From NCBI GenBank assembly GCA_032718865.1, contig JALUTQ010000001.1, forward strand, positions 1,426,001 through 1,490,000: a stretch of 64,000 nucleotides of DNA. Direction: 5' to 3'. Every line of letters starts with the position of its first letter. Within the stretch, counting starts at the first letter, position 1. Under the pieces are notes generated by a model that saw only the letters and a list, made by a program, of their open reading frames with translations, ran no database searches and was not told the origin of the DNA. The position numbers and the translations under genes were made by a program. This document shows positions 10,834 through 21,400 of the stretch, piece after piece. The DNA is from Tilletia caries (lineage: Eukaryota; Basidiomycota; Exobasidiomycetes; Tilletiales; Tilletiaceae).

Positions 10834-11251
10834 GGCGCGGCGCGGTGCGAGAGGAGGGCGTGACAGCTGATGCGGAGAGCGGGCGGGGCACGCGCAGCGC
10901 GAATGTAGATGCAAGAGACTGGCGAAAGCGGAAGTTGTGCGTCAGCGCGCTGGTTCCCAAGCAGCATGATGAGAGATCCATCGATCACTCACTCAAGGAG
11001 CAGCGGGCTCACTGTGAAGCAGCAGCGAGTGGCAGCCAGGCAAGCAACGAGTGGAAGCAGGCAGCGAGTGGATGGCGGAAGCAGAGCCAGCGAGTGGATG
11101 GCGGAAGCGGGTGAAAGGCAGCGGCGACCGGCGGCAGCGGCAGCGAGTGATGGCAGATTGCGGGAGTGGATGAAGAAGGGATGGAGATGATCAGAAAGCG
11201 TCAGCAGAAGAAGAACCAAGGGTAACACGAGCAGCGGGATCATTCGAATAC
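10834..11251. repeat. GC-rich imperfect tandem repeats
   Basis: From about 11020 to 11150 the sequence is made of imperfect repeats of GGCAGCGAGTGGATGGCGGAAGC-like units. On the minus strand this would lie within an intron or spacer of the small gene starting at 11557. No coding assignment is made. Confidence 0.45.
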
Positions 11252-11557
11252 CTGCAGCAGGCGTTCCTTGTAGTGCGCGCTGTGAACAAGAGTCAGTACT
11301 ATGTATCGTGTCTGTGTGGTGTGGTTGGTGTGGCGGTCAAGAATCAAGATCAGAACTCAAGGCAAAAAGGTGATCACTTCGAATTCATTCGGCGCTCCAT
11401 AAGAAAGAGAGAGGGGGAGGTACTGGGAGAGAAGAAGGGCACTCACCTGTATGTATTTGTCGCTCAATGCTTGACTATGGCAGCGGTTCTGCTCATGGTC
11501 GATGGTCGTTGGTTGTTGATCGTGGTTGTTGATGAGGTGGCCGAAACGGCGTTCCAT
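11252..11557 (-). CDS. Small unidentified protein, copy B of inverted pair (5' part)
   Basis: Exon 1 is complement(11447..11557). It starts with the same MERRFGHLINNHDQQPTTID as the plus-strand gene at 9639, then diverges (HSQALSDKYIQ), and has a GTGAGT donor. A short second exon, complement(11252..11279), is in frame. Later exons are not established. The first exon, its upstream bases and part of the intron are shared with copy A in opposite orientation, so this is a duplicated gene start. It is divergent with the auxilin gene (start 11662), about 105 bp away. Confidence 0.4.
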
Positions 11558-11661
11558 ATTCATACATTCATTCCATTCGGTGCTTCCTTCCACGACGATC
11601 GCTGTCACCAACACGCTTCTCTCTCTCGACGCGCAGCGCACAGCAAGACTCTCGCGCCGCG

Positions 11662-14307
11662 ATGGACGATCTGCTGGACCTCGACTGGGGCGGCAGCGCA
11701 AAGGCCAAGCAGCCGCCGCTCACCCTCGCACAGCAGCAGGCACAGACCGCAGCAGCAGGAACCACAAGCCCGACCGGAAGCATCACCCACAGCGCTGGGA
11801 ACGGGTCCTCATCCACCTACAGCTTCGACGCTCTCACCCGCTCCATGCCCGCCGCCGCAGGCTCGCTCTATGTGTCCTCGCGCTCAGGCACCCCCAACAT
11901 CGCAGGCCCACTCAAGACGAACCCAACCCCTATCAACGGCAGCTCCAACTCAGCTGGCACCGCGAGCTTTGCCGACCTTGTCAACTTCGGAACTAATGCC
12001 AGGAACGGATCAGGAAGCATGGTGACGGCTCAGCAAGCGTCTGGCGGCGGCGGTGGAGGGTCGAAGCTGTCTGGCATGAGCATGCTGGACCGAGCCAAGG
12101 CAGGAGCAGATCGAGGAGCACCTGCGCAAACGGCCGACGCAGCACTCTGGGACTTTGACGCCTTTGACACAGCAAGCGCTCCTTCGCCTGCTTCTCCGAT
12201 TCCAGCGCGCACGGCTCCGGCGGTCGCGTCTCCGCCAGCTGCTCGCGCGCATGTGGGAAAGGCTTCCACGTCACCTACCAGTAAGAGTCAAAGTGCCGGG
12301 CAGAAACCTGAGATCTTCTCTCTCCTTGATGATGAAGCTCAACAGGAGGAGCATCAACCGCCTCCGCTGCCCCAACGGGCGGGAGCTGCCAAAGATCCAT
12401 TCGATTTCGACTCCTTCGACGACATGCCCGCCTCCAACACTTCCCGCGCTGATGTGCCAAATGTGTCCGTCGGTCATGTTGGAATCGATGACGACGAAGA
12501 CGATTTCTTGGGTGCCTTAGGCCGGCCTGTCACCCTCAAGCCAGCCCGAGAGCCATCGCCTCCACCACCGACGCACGACAGGCTTCGTGCGGAAGCCTCC
12601 TCACCAGGTCTCGGCGAAGGTAGCTCATCGAGTTCCCGAGCGCCCAGCCCAGCCGACGGAGGTAGGAGGCAATATCAGGACCGCTCCACCAGGGAACCCC
12701 CGCGTCGTCCCGTCAAATTTCAAGATGAGGAGCGCGCCGCTCGGGAACGAGACGAGGCGATTTTGGGTGGAAGTCCGCCCGCCTCCAGTCGTCGCCAGCG
12801 CGACGGTGCGGCTCCGTCTGTGGCAGCAAGCCTCTTTGGGACCAGCACGGAAGAAAACTTGCTCGGAGCCTTAAGACGGAGTCTCGGATTTAGTGGGACT
12901 AAGAGCAATCCAAGCAAGTCGGCCACTCACACTCCGCCTCCTTCAGCCAGTCTTCCGTCAGAGGAGAAGAGACGGGTTCGACCGCAGCCACAACTTGAGA
13001 CGGACCTCTTCAGTGATACTGCAGGCTCAAGCAGCAAGACCCGTGAAGTGTCATCTCCAACCGCACGACCATCGCGACGCCCACAACCAACTACTCAGAA
13101 TGCCGCTCCCAGTCGACCCGAGCCGATCCGTGTGCCACGGTCGATCGTGACGGACTCAAGCAGTGCGATCTCGGCGTCTGCTGCACTCAAGTTGCAAGGC
13201 AACGACGCGTTCAAGCGCGGCGCGTACGCCGAAGCGGAGACGTACTACACCGAAGCCCTCGACCAGCTCGAGGAAGGCTCGCTACGGAAGATCCCCCTGC
13301 TGAACAACCGAGCGCAGTCGCGTCTCAAGAACGGCGAAGCTTCGGGCGCGTCGCACGACTGCGAGACACTGCTCGGCATTATGGGGCCCCCCTCGAAGGC
13401 GAATGCTGACGCGAATACGACGACGCTGTACCGGCCCCGAGAGGAAGCTGCACTACCCGAACCACTCCGATCGGAGATCAACCTGCGGGACGCGTGGGCT
13501 AAAGCTGTGCTGCGACGTGCTCAGGCGTCGGAGATGCTGGAGCAATGGGTGTCTGCGCGCCGGGATTGGGATGCGCTCTTACGATTTGAGAAGGAGGAAG
13601 GGAGTGGGAAGGCTGCTGTTTCGAATATGCGGAGTGCGAAGGAGGGGTTGATGCGGTGTGAGGAGATGATTAGTGGGAAGATGAAGACGGCGCCGCCTCA
13701 GCAGCAGCAGCAGCAGCAGCCACCACAACGACAGTCTGGTCAGTCCCGCGCCACGGAGCCTCGCGCGGAGGGGAGCGGAGACAGGGCAGTCCGACAGTCG
13801 AGCAGCACAGCAGCCGCCATCACCCGCGCCGGCGAAGCAGGCATCGAACGCGTCCGTCAAGAGGCGGCCTTACAAGCCGCCGAAGACGCGGCGAAGCTCT
13901 CGCTCAAAGATCAAGTTGACGCCAGCGTGAATGGCTGGAAGGAGGGCAAGGAGAGTAATATCCGCGGCCTTTTGGCCAGTGTGGAGAGTGTTGTTGTTTG
14001 GCCTGAGTTTGGGTGGAAGAAGATTGGGTTGCATGAGTTGCTTACGGATGTGCAGGTTAAGAAGGCGTATACGCGTGCTATTGCGAAGTTGCATCCCGAC
14101 AAGGTGAGTTCTCCTTTCCTTTCGTTTCCCCTCTCACGATCGTCTTTTTGCTGTTGGCTTCAAGCAGCGAGGAAGGGGGGATGGATGCTGACGAACCAAG
14201 TTACTGTTTATCAGCTGTCGAACAAAAATACGACGTTGGAGCAGCGGATGGTCGCAGGCGCCGTCTTTGCAACGCTAAACGAGGCCTTCACGGCGTCGCA
14301 AGCATGA
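11662..14307 (+). CDS. Auxilin-like J-domain protein (Swa2 type)
   Basis: Exons 11662..14103 and 14215..14307 give 844 residues. Auxilins recruit Hsp70 to strip clathrin from coated vesicles. The N-terminal two thirds are low-complexity and acidic, with DLLDLDW, DPFDFDSFDD and DDEDDFLGALG patches of the kind that bind clathrin or adaptors. A TPR region spans roughly residues 505-680 (ALKLQGNDAFKRGAYAEAET and following helices), then a short Gln run and a Glu/Ala-rich linker. The C-terminal J domain begins WPEFGWKKIGLHELL and carries the HPD motif (AKLHPDK). The 111-nt intron falls immediately after HPDK, and the last exon completes the helix with FATLNEAF. The order TPR then C-terminal J domain is that of yeast Swa2/Aux1. 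No UBA domain was identified by eye. Confidence 0.88.
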   Translation: MDDLLDLDWGGSAKAKQPPLTLAQQQAQTAAAGTTSPTGSITHSAGNGSSSTYSFDALTRSMPAAAGSLYVSSRSGTPNIAGPLKTNPTPINGSSNSAGTASFADLVNFGTNARNGSGSMVTAQQASGGGGGGSKLSGMSMLDRAKAGADRGAPAQTADAALWDFDAFDTASAPSPASPIPARTAPAVASPPAARAHVGKASTSPTSKSQSAGQKPEIFSLLDDEAQQEEHQPPPLPQRAGAAKDPFDFDSFDDMPASNTSRADVPNVSVGHVGIDDDEDDFLGALGRPVTLKPAREPSPPPPTHDRLRAEASSPGLGEGSSSSSRAPSPADGGRRQYQDRSTREPPRRPVKFQDEERAARERDEAILGGSPPASSRRQRDGAAPSVAASLFGTSTEENLLGALRRSLGFSGTKSNPSKSATHTPPPSASLPSEEKRRVRPQPQLETDLFSDTAGSSSKTREVSSPTARPSRRPQPTTQNAAPSRPEPIRVPRSIVTDSSSAISASAALKLQGNDAFKRGAYAEAETYYTEALDQLEEGSLRKIPLLNNRAQSRLKNGEASGASHDCETLLGIMGPPSKANADANTTTLYRPREEAALPEPLRSEINLRDAWAKAVLRRAQASEMLEQWVSARRDWDALLRFEKEEGSGKAAVSNMRSAKEGLMRCEEMISGKMKTAPPQQQQQQQPPQRQSGQSRATEPRAEGSGDRAVRQSSSTAAAITRAGEAGIERVRQEAALQAAEDAAKLSLKDQVDASVNGWKEGKESNIRGLLASVESVVVWPEFGWKKIGLHELLTDVQVKKAYTRAIAKLHPDKVSSPFLSFPLSRSSFCCWLQAARKGGWMLTNQVTVYQLSNKNTTLEQRMVAGAVFATLNEAFTASQA

Positions 14308-15492
14308 GAGCGTTCCCAGCTGCAACAGCAAGGACGCTGTTCATCGCGATCTTTGCTTCGCAGGCCTTCGGCTGTTTAATCCGCAGGCGTGAACGTCTTT
14401 TTTCGTTCCATGCAAGGCAGGGTTCGAGAAGCAAGTTATGACCTGTAAGCTGTACATAGAGGAATGCAGAAGGGGAGGACGAGGAAGACGTGAGCGCTGG
14501 TCGTTTGTAAATCAACTGCCAGCAAGTGCGCATCGAAGGAAGCTGCAAGCCTGCAAGTAAGCAAACAGATGCAGCTCTGTGCAGAAGATCGTGGCGCAGA
14601 GAGTCATGTTGCAGCTCCGGATGATGAGCTCGTGGGCCATCTTGAGCCGACTTAGGGCGGGAGGATTCAATCTTTCAAGATGAACTGGAGAAATTGGGGA
14701 AAAAATTCAGAGGAAATGACAGTTGAACGAAGGGCAGCGAAGCGGCGGGTTAAAAGGTACACCGCCAACCTTGACCGATGATCCATGGGTTGACGGGCGT
14801 TATCATTTCAAAATCGTCCGCCTACTTAATAAAAGGGATGACTTTTGGGCGGTCGTGCCGTTTGAACTGGAAGCTACGTGGAAGCTTCGTTCCTGGATCG
14901 TCCACGGATCGTCCAAGGCGTGGCTATCAAATCATGGTCGACGTTATGGTCGCTCCTCAGCAGCCAACACAGAAAGCATACATAAACCCTTTGGCTCGAC
15001 ATCATTCTTTCGCTGTTCTTCCCAACAGCGTCCACACATCGTTTAATGCCTGATCATTTAAGTATGGTACTGTCATGCTCAAGCGATGAATGGTTTACAG
15101 AGAAAGCATTCATGTGCACTTCTACACCTCATTGTCATTGGGGCATTGCTGCAGCCACCGTTCAATCATCGCCCGGTCTGGCCTCAGCTGTGTCTCCCGA
15201 CTCTCCCGCGAAAGTGCGATGAATGGCTGGAACTTGAAATGAGATTGCAGCCTGCAGGAGAAGAAATCAGAAATCTGCAGAAGGAGGAAATGTCGACTGA
15301 GAAGTCGTTGTGAAATGAGAAGTGGGAAGCCACAGCGAAAGGTAAAGCTGCATGAGGCATGCTGCATGTCCGCATGACACATGAGGTCTTGGGGTTGAAT
15401 GGTAATCGGTAGACGAGAATCGATCATGGACCATGATGCATCCGTGCATTCGAGGAGAGGAGAGAAGGTTGTCAGGCGTCCGTGTGACCGTG
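14308..15492. other. Intergenic, no supported gene
   Basis: Nothing with coding character is seen. It lies between the end of the auxilin gene and the end of the convergent disrupted gene (stop at 15493-15495). Confidence 0.45.
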
Positions 15493-17597
15493 TTAATCCA
15501 CGACTTCTTCCGCGTCGATCAATTCTTCACCCGCGTGAAGAAAGTCATCGGCAAGAGCAGCTTCTTCGGCGGGCCTCTGCTCATTTTCCAAGACGTCGCA
15601 GCGTCCATGAGTGTCGAATTCCCACTGGAGAGCACGCTCGAAACACCTGAATCATAATATTAGAGATGGTAAATAAGATCAGTGCTTCTCAACGTGAGTG
15701 TGTGGTCTGGATTTGCATAAGAGTCGAAAGACATCAACCACTCGCACCTTTGCCCTTTCTGTTGATGTGCAATGCCCTGATGGTTGCACAAAGAGACGAG
15801 GATGTCGAGCTCGGCCTGGACGTTGTCCCACCAGGCTGCTCCAGCGCTTTGAATGGGGATCGTTTCTGATCCCATCTTGCGCTGCGCAAGCGGTAAGGAA
15901 GAACACACGCCCGTCAAAAAACAGAGCAGCAGAAGCACCAATCCAAGGAAAGAACAATAATACTCACAAGCCATGCCATCCGGACGATGAAGTCATAGGA
16001 TATATCGAGACCCCACTTGTCCGCAACAGCATCTGAAAATGTGCGTATGTCTTGAGCCTCTTCTTCGTCTGTGCCCTCGAGTTAACGATGAATCTGGTAG
16101 TAAAGAAGAGTTGAATCGTCAATAATTATAAATTAGCTGCAGCCTTCTTGAGCTGTGGGTAAAGAGCGAGGACCACAAAGTTGAATCACAAACCATTGAT
16201 TTCAACTCATTCCGCGTCCTCGTCGCTGTCTTCTTGACCCGAGAAAGAATCTTTGCACGACCAGCTGGATTGTTATCCTTGAAAAGGTGCGGACCATTCG
16301 CGCCTAGAACAGCCTTGTCTCTGCGCAAACGACGCTGATGCATGTTGAAAGATGATGGGGGAAAAACGTATGTCAGTGATGGTGAATGTCATTCGCTCTC
16401 ATTGCGAATCATGCGTCGCTCATACCAAGGCCACCTGCAGTATGATTTTGCCGCCTGCTGCAAGGGAGGGATTATGTGGACTGAAGAAGGCTTTGTTGGT
16501 AAGGATGGGCAGTCCCTCCGCCGGTCGGGCGGAGCTCCGCCGCCTCCGCCACATCCCTCCGGAAAAACTCCGCCGTTTACCTCGGCGGACGGAGGAAGTC
16601 CGTCCGCGAAGGTGGGCCGGAGGGATGTCGGAGGTCCGCCCAATTTGCGAATTCGAGGCGGAGGGATGTCGGAGCTCCGCCCAGCTTTCACAGTCGGGGC
16701 GGACGGAGGTCGATGACTGCTGTGGTATCTTTACCGGAGGGCGGAGGGATTTTTCACTCCCCTCTAAGCTGCGATGTTGCAGCGGAGGGATTTTTTGCTC
16801 GCCTCTAGGTTGAGATGATGTGGCGGAGGGATTTTTATGTTCCAAAAATTGGGGCGGAGTTTTTACGGAGGCGGGCGGACGGAGGAAAAACTCCGCGGAT
16901 GCCTCCGTGCCCATCCTTATTTGTTGGTAATGTTGGCGATGTTTTTCTGTTGGTGTTTGGCAGAGAAGTTCAGACAATGTATGGAAGCGCAGAATGCTGG
17001 TGCTTAGTGGGTACTTTCCTTTGCGTCGCTACTCAGCATATTGGGATCGAGGGCTGCTGCAGCTGGCTGAGTCTTAGGACGAGGACCGTTCGATGCCTCT
17101 GCGGGCGCAGTTGATGATGCCTTCCTGTTCAACGTCCGGAGAAGATCCCAGTTGGCCAATACCAGAGACTGTGCGAGTAGGAAAGAAGAAGGTGCATGAA
17201 GGGAAAAGTTGGACTCGTCGTCGAGGTCCTGTTGAGGGTGGAGTATACATTATCAATGAGAAATGTTGTGATCAGTCATCAACACACTGACACAGAGACA
17301 CCTCTAAGCGCATAAAGAACTGACCTGCTCAGCTACGACCGCTTCGCTGAGTTCATGAAGCTTGTTTGTGGCGCTATTGGACAGCCTTGCTCGCTTTGCA
17401 ATAGCCAGAACCTCCGGCACAATCGAAACGTTTAGCACTTCATCTGGTTCCCCAAACGCGGTTGAGGCGGATCGTACGTGACCAACGCGTCCAGCAACAG
17501 GAGCAGCAGCATCTCCCGACGGGCCCGGGGCGGGTTGTATGTCGGGACTGGGTCCTCTGGGAACGTAGTTGGAGCGCGTTTTCCAGCCCTTGGCCAT
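15493..17597 (-). pseudogene. Fungal multi-copy family gene split by a miniature element
   Basis: On the minus strand the start is at 17597 (MAKGWKTRSNYVPRGPSPDI), exon 1 ends at 17325 and exon 2 is 17015-17228. Exon 3 begins at 16946 but meets TAA (16917-16919) at the edge of the element at 16501-16918. Beyond the element the same frame resumes (16500 and below) and continues through at least four more GT-AG exons to the stop at 15493. These encode RAKILSRVKKTATRTRNELK, FSDAVADKWGLDISYDFIVR and an acidic tail. The FIVRMAWLRK...WWDNVQAELD pattern resembles a multi-copy basidiomycete family of unknown function; this is from memory of the pattern, not a search. Apart from the insertion the frames and splice sites look intact, so the insertion is probably recent. 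Confidence 0.65.
16501..16918. mobile_element. Mutator-like miniature element (MITE), 418 bp
   Basis: Terminal inverted repeats are AAGGATGGGCA and TGCCCATCCTT. The flanks are CTTTGTTGGT (16491-16500) and ATTTGTTGGT (16919-16928), a 10-bp duplication with one mismatch or a perfect 9-bp one. The interior is non-coding and made of CTCCGCC/GGCGGAGGGAT words. It shares the outer AAGGAT ends, long target duplication and CTCCG-type filling with the 701-bp element at 6183. It lies in an exon of the minus-strand gene 15493-17597. Confidence 0.85.
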
Positions 17598-18475
17598 GCT
17601 GTAGGAAGAAGACAACGGAGCGAGTGGGTGATGTGAAGAGGGAGGAAAATGTGAGCAAGAAGGGACGGGGCGGGAGAAGTCAGCTTCTATATGACTGCCT
17701 GCCAGCCTGACAGGGCAGGGGCGAACCATTGTCACCCTTGACGCATGCGCTCTTCCGAAACAGGTGGTCAGCGTCAAACATATCTGGATCAGACTCAACA
17801 TTCAGAAGTCAGCGAAAGAGAACAGGTCTCCGGCCCCAAACCACACGATGCACGCCGGCGGAACGCTCAATAGACCCGTACGTCGCCTTCCACCTGCGAG
17901 AGTCGAGACTGGAACCCCGTTTCGGCCATGCTCGATGCGTCCAATGGTCCGTGCTTGTCGTGAGTCTTTCGTGTTTGATGGGGCAAATGGTGGTGACGAC
18001 TGTGGTCAGCTAGCTGGCAGACCAGAGATCTGACGAGCATCTTCCTTCAGCAAACCATCCGAGCAGCATCACCAAGATCTGTTCTCCATCCGGCATCTGA
18101 TCCCCAAGTCCAACAGTCTTTGCCAAAGCCGTGAGTTGCGTTGTGACCCGTTAACAGCCGCCCGACTGGTCGCCTCCTCCTCTTCTGCTGACGCTCCCCT
18201 TGTCGCTTTCGTCGCTCTCTTCCCATCGCTTCCTATCCCCGTCCCTTGCCTACTTCTGCTCTACTCACCCAGGTTCTTTGCCCTTCGGTCTTCCTCTTCG
18301 TGCGCGGTCCCGTCTTGCCGGCTTGTTGCTTCGATCTCGACTCGCGTCTCGCTCCACCGCTTCTTGGCGTCCTTGCTGCCTCGCCTCGCTCCTCTGGCCG
18401 CTGCCGCTCTGCCGCTGCTGATAAGAGTGCGCGCCCGGTATATCCTCCTGTGCGCAACGTGTGCAACCCATCACC
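17598..18475. promoter_or_regulatory. Shared upstream region of two divergent genes
   Basis: This lies between the start of the disrupted minus-strand gene (17597) and the proposed start of the plus-strand repeat-family gene (18476). The right half is C/T-rich on the plus strand, as seen in front of other genes in this window. No specific motif is claimed and no coding exon is supported. Confidence 0.35.
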
Positions 18476-21400
18476 ATGTCCAAAAAGGCAAGAGGGGGAC
18501 GAAGACCGAAGACTTTGTTGCCTGAAGAAGAGAAGCGGCTCTTGGGGGAAGGTGAGAGGACTGAAGAGTGACAGGGCTCACAGTATTGTGAGCGTGCTAT
18601 GTGATCTGACAGCCTTTCTCTGATCATGGTGGTTCTACTTTCGCGCATCTAGACTTTCGACTTGTGCTGGAAGGAGGCAGGCGACTCGCTCAATGCTGCG
18701 TCTGCATCGAACGACGGGGAAAGCCCACTGAGCTTCACAAGGTGGGCCAGCACCGAGCTTCGGTCGTTCATCAACAAAGTTTAGAGGAAAGGGCGCGCTC
18801 TGCCGCTCAGCGAAGCTTCCGGCCGGCTGCCTTTCTCCCATCTACTCAGCTACAGCTCGAATCAAGTGCGCAGGGTCACAATACCTGGGACCTTGATATC
18901 GCACCTTTTGTGTCTTCCAGCATGCTGCCGCGACCCTTTGCGGTTCCCATCCTCTCTCTTCCAGTCCCAAATCGCGTGGATGAAGCGCTTCTCCTTCACG
19001 GTCGCATGTTGCGTCAGGCCCCCGTCATGTGGACTGCGCATCATCTTTCGGATAGCTCTCTCGGTGATGATGAGGAGCGACTCATTCAGCTATTGGCGGA
19101 TGAGATCTCGGTCGTCAATCTCACTGCTTCCGAGCATGAAGACTGGGCGCCCTTCCAAGTAAACAGGTCAGTCAGCACACCCTTCTCAAGCTATTCCATT
19201 TCCAGCTTTCATCCTGGGATCTGGCGCATGTACTGATGTTCAACAATCGTTGTCGTCTCCCTAAACCAACAGATCATGTATGCTCTCCTTATTTGCCAGA
19301 ATCCGCGACACATAATGTCTGTACCCCACCAGCAGATGGTATTATCTTTCGCCAAGGCCGCGGTCCATTCCTATACCAAGGGAACCAAAGATCACGGCGT
19401 TCCCTCTCAGAAGGCTTTGGATCGATGTCGGAGACAGCTTCAGGTGACGCTCGATGCTCCCGCGCTGCGAGAGGCCCGCAGCGACGCTGGAAACACGTTC
19501 TTCTGCTCTTCCATCGCGGCAGCAATAGCACGCGTGAGTAGTCAAGTGTCACGGCCGAACAGTTTTAGCTTGGACCTTATGTGCGCGCGCTGATGATACC
19601 GTATACTTCAGGACTTTTCCAATCCATCTGTCCGTTCATCAATGACCTTATACCCTCGCGAGACTGCTACAATTCAGAACGTTCAAGACGCGAGTTTCTT
19701 TCACAGCTTGCCAGGATCTCTTTCCGGGCCATGCGTCGTGGGTATCGATGGATCGACATACTTCGTCGGCGAAACCTTGATTCTCACAGACGGTCGCGAG
19801 GTTATTGCCGACATGTGGGTTGAGAAGGAGGAAGGAGCAATTGTTGGGAACGGACACATCGTGCTGGACCTGACAACCTCACGAACGGGAGAAGGTATCA
19901 CATTCAAAGTCAGCAGCATTCAGCGACATCATCCCTTCGTATCGAGCCGTCATCCCCTCCGCCAAGGCCATCTCCCTTTTTTTTCCGTGCCAATCTTCAT
20001 ACAATGCGATGATCTTTCCGGCGCTCGGAGCAAGAAGTGGAATCCCCACATCCAGCTCAGCTTCCAGAACGCTGCGCTGGCGTCACATGAACTCTCTCGC
20101 GAGTGCAATTTGCACCTTTTTGCGGTCACGGACATTGCCAAGTCATTGGAGCTAATGGAAGAATTTGTCAAGCAACTCAAGTGCGTATCGCTACAGGTGA
20201 CATTCGTACGCGCTCACACTTGCTGGAGCTTACCTGCTGACCAATCGATCTGTACTTTCAGGGATGGTCTTCGAACGCCGGTGCAGGTCTGGGATTCCCT
20301 TCATCGCAAGATGGTGCTCGTCAGACCCTTCCCGCTCCTCGTACTTGCCGACAACCCCATGGCATCTGAGCTATGCTCTCACGTCGGCAGTGGCAACAAC
20401 GCCCACCCCTGTAGGATCTGCAAGTATGGAGGCACCAATGCTTTCAAAAGCTCTGTTGAGGGATTGAAATCAATGTTCAAAGTCAGTATTGCCTCACAAC
20501 CCCGCTCATAGCTTGTTCTCTTCGCTAATACGATTGTGATCCATTGCATGTTCGATGTTCTTCTCAGACGGGCGAAGAGCGAACATCTGGAGGCACGATT
20601 GAAAATCTCACAACGCTGATCGATCTTGCTATCCAGGGAAATGCGTCGAAGTACTCCGAGCACCAGAGTGCTTCCGGCGCAAAGGATGTTATTGTTGAGG
20701 ACATCACCGAAATTTTGTTCGAGTCGCGTCGTGTTCTCTCCGGAAAGGCTCCAGACCATCCTAGGACTCCAACGCATCCGCAGACGAAGAAGGCCATCCT
20801 CAACGAGCTGCTCCATGAAGCTCGTGCATTGCAGTCGGGAGCCTGGCATAACGCCCTACTTCAGCTGTCAGGTCAGTGAGAACTCGAGTCCGGTCATGGT
20901 TGTGATAATACATTCTCTGAGCTCTGACCTTGCTCTCTGTGCAAACTTTCCAGAACACTGCGGCTTCTCAGTCCACAGCCAGAGTCCTATCGAATGTTTG
21001 CACACTCTCTGGCTTGGACCGGTCAAGTACTTGGCAATTGCGACAGTGAATATGATCGACAAAGACCTGCTACGCACAAGGCTCGAGGGCTTGGACACGG
21101 ACGGCCTGGACTGCGGTGCGGTGTTGAGAGCAAAGTATCATTTGAATCATGTTGCTTCACTGACGGGAAAGGAATTCAAGCTCCTTACACAGTCCATGCC
21201 CGCAGCACTACCACCCCTTGTACACCAAAAGAAAGTCTCGCGGCATGTGCAAGAAGCATGGGCTGCCGTAGGGCGATTCGCGAAGATCATATGCGCCCCA
21301 TGGATCGATCGAACGTGTCTAGACGGCCATGTTGTGAGTGTCAAAGGCTGCAGAAGAGAACCGTTCGATCACTCATCAGTCATCACTGACTGACAGCTTC

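Noticed and set aside
11020..11150. CRISPR-like repeat array
   Set aside because: The units are imperfect, contiguous and without unique spacers; this is a degenerate tandem repeat in a eukaryotic genome.
18136..18475. Additional exons upstream of the repeat-family gene
   Set aside because: The sequence is pyrimidine-rich with open frames in several phases, and no donor joins it in phase to the exon at 18653, whereas the ATG at 18476 does.
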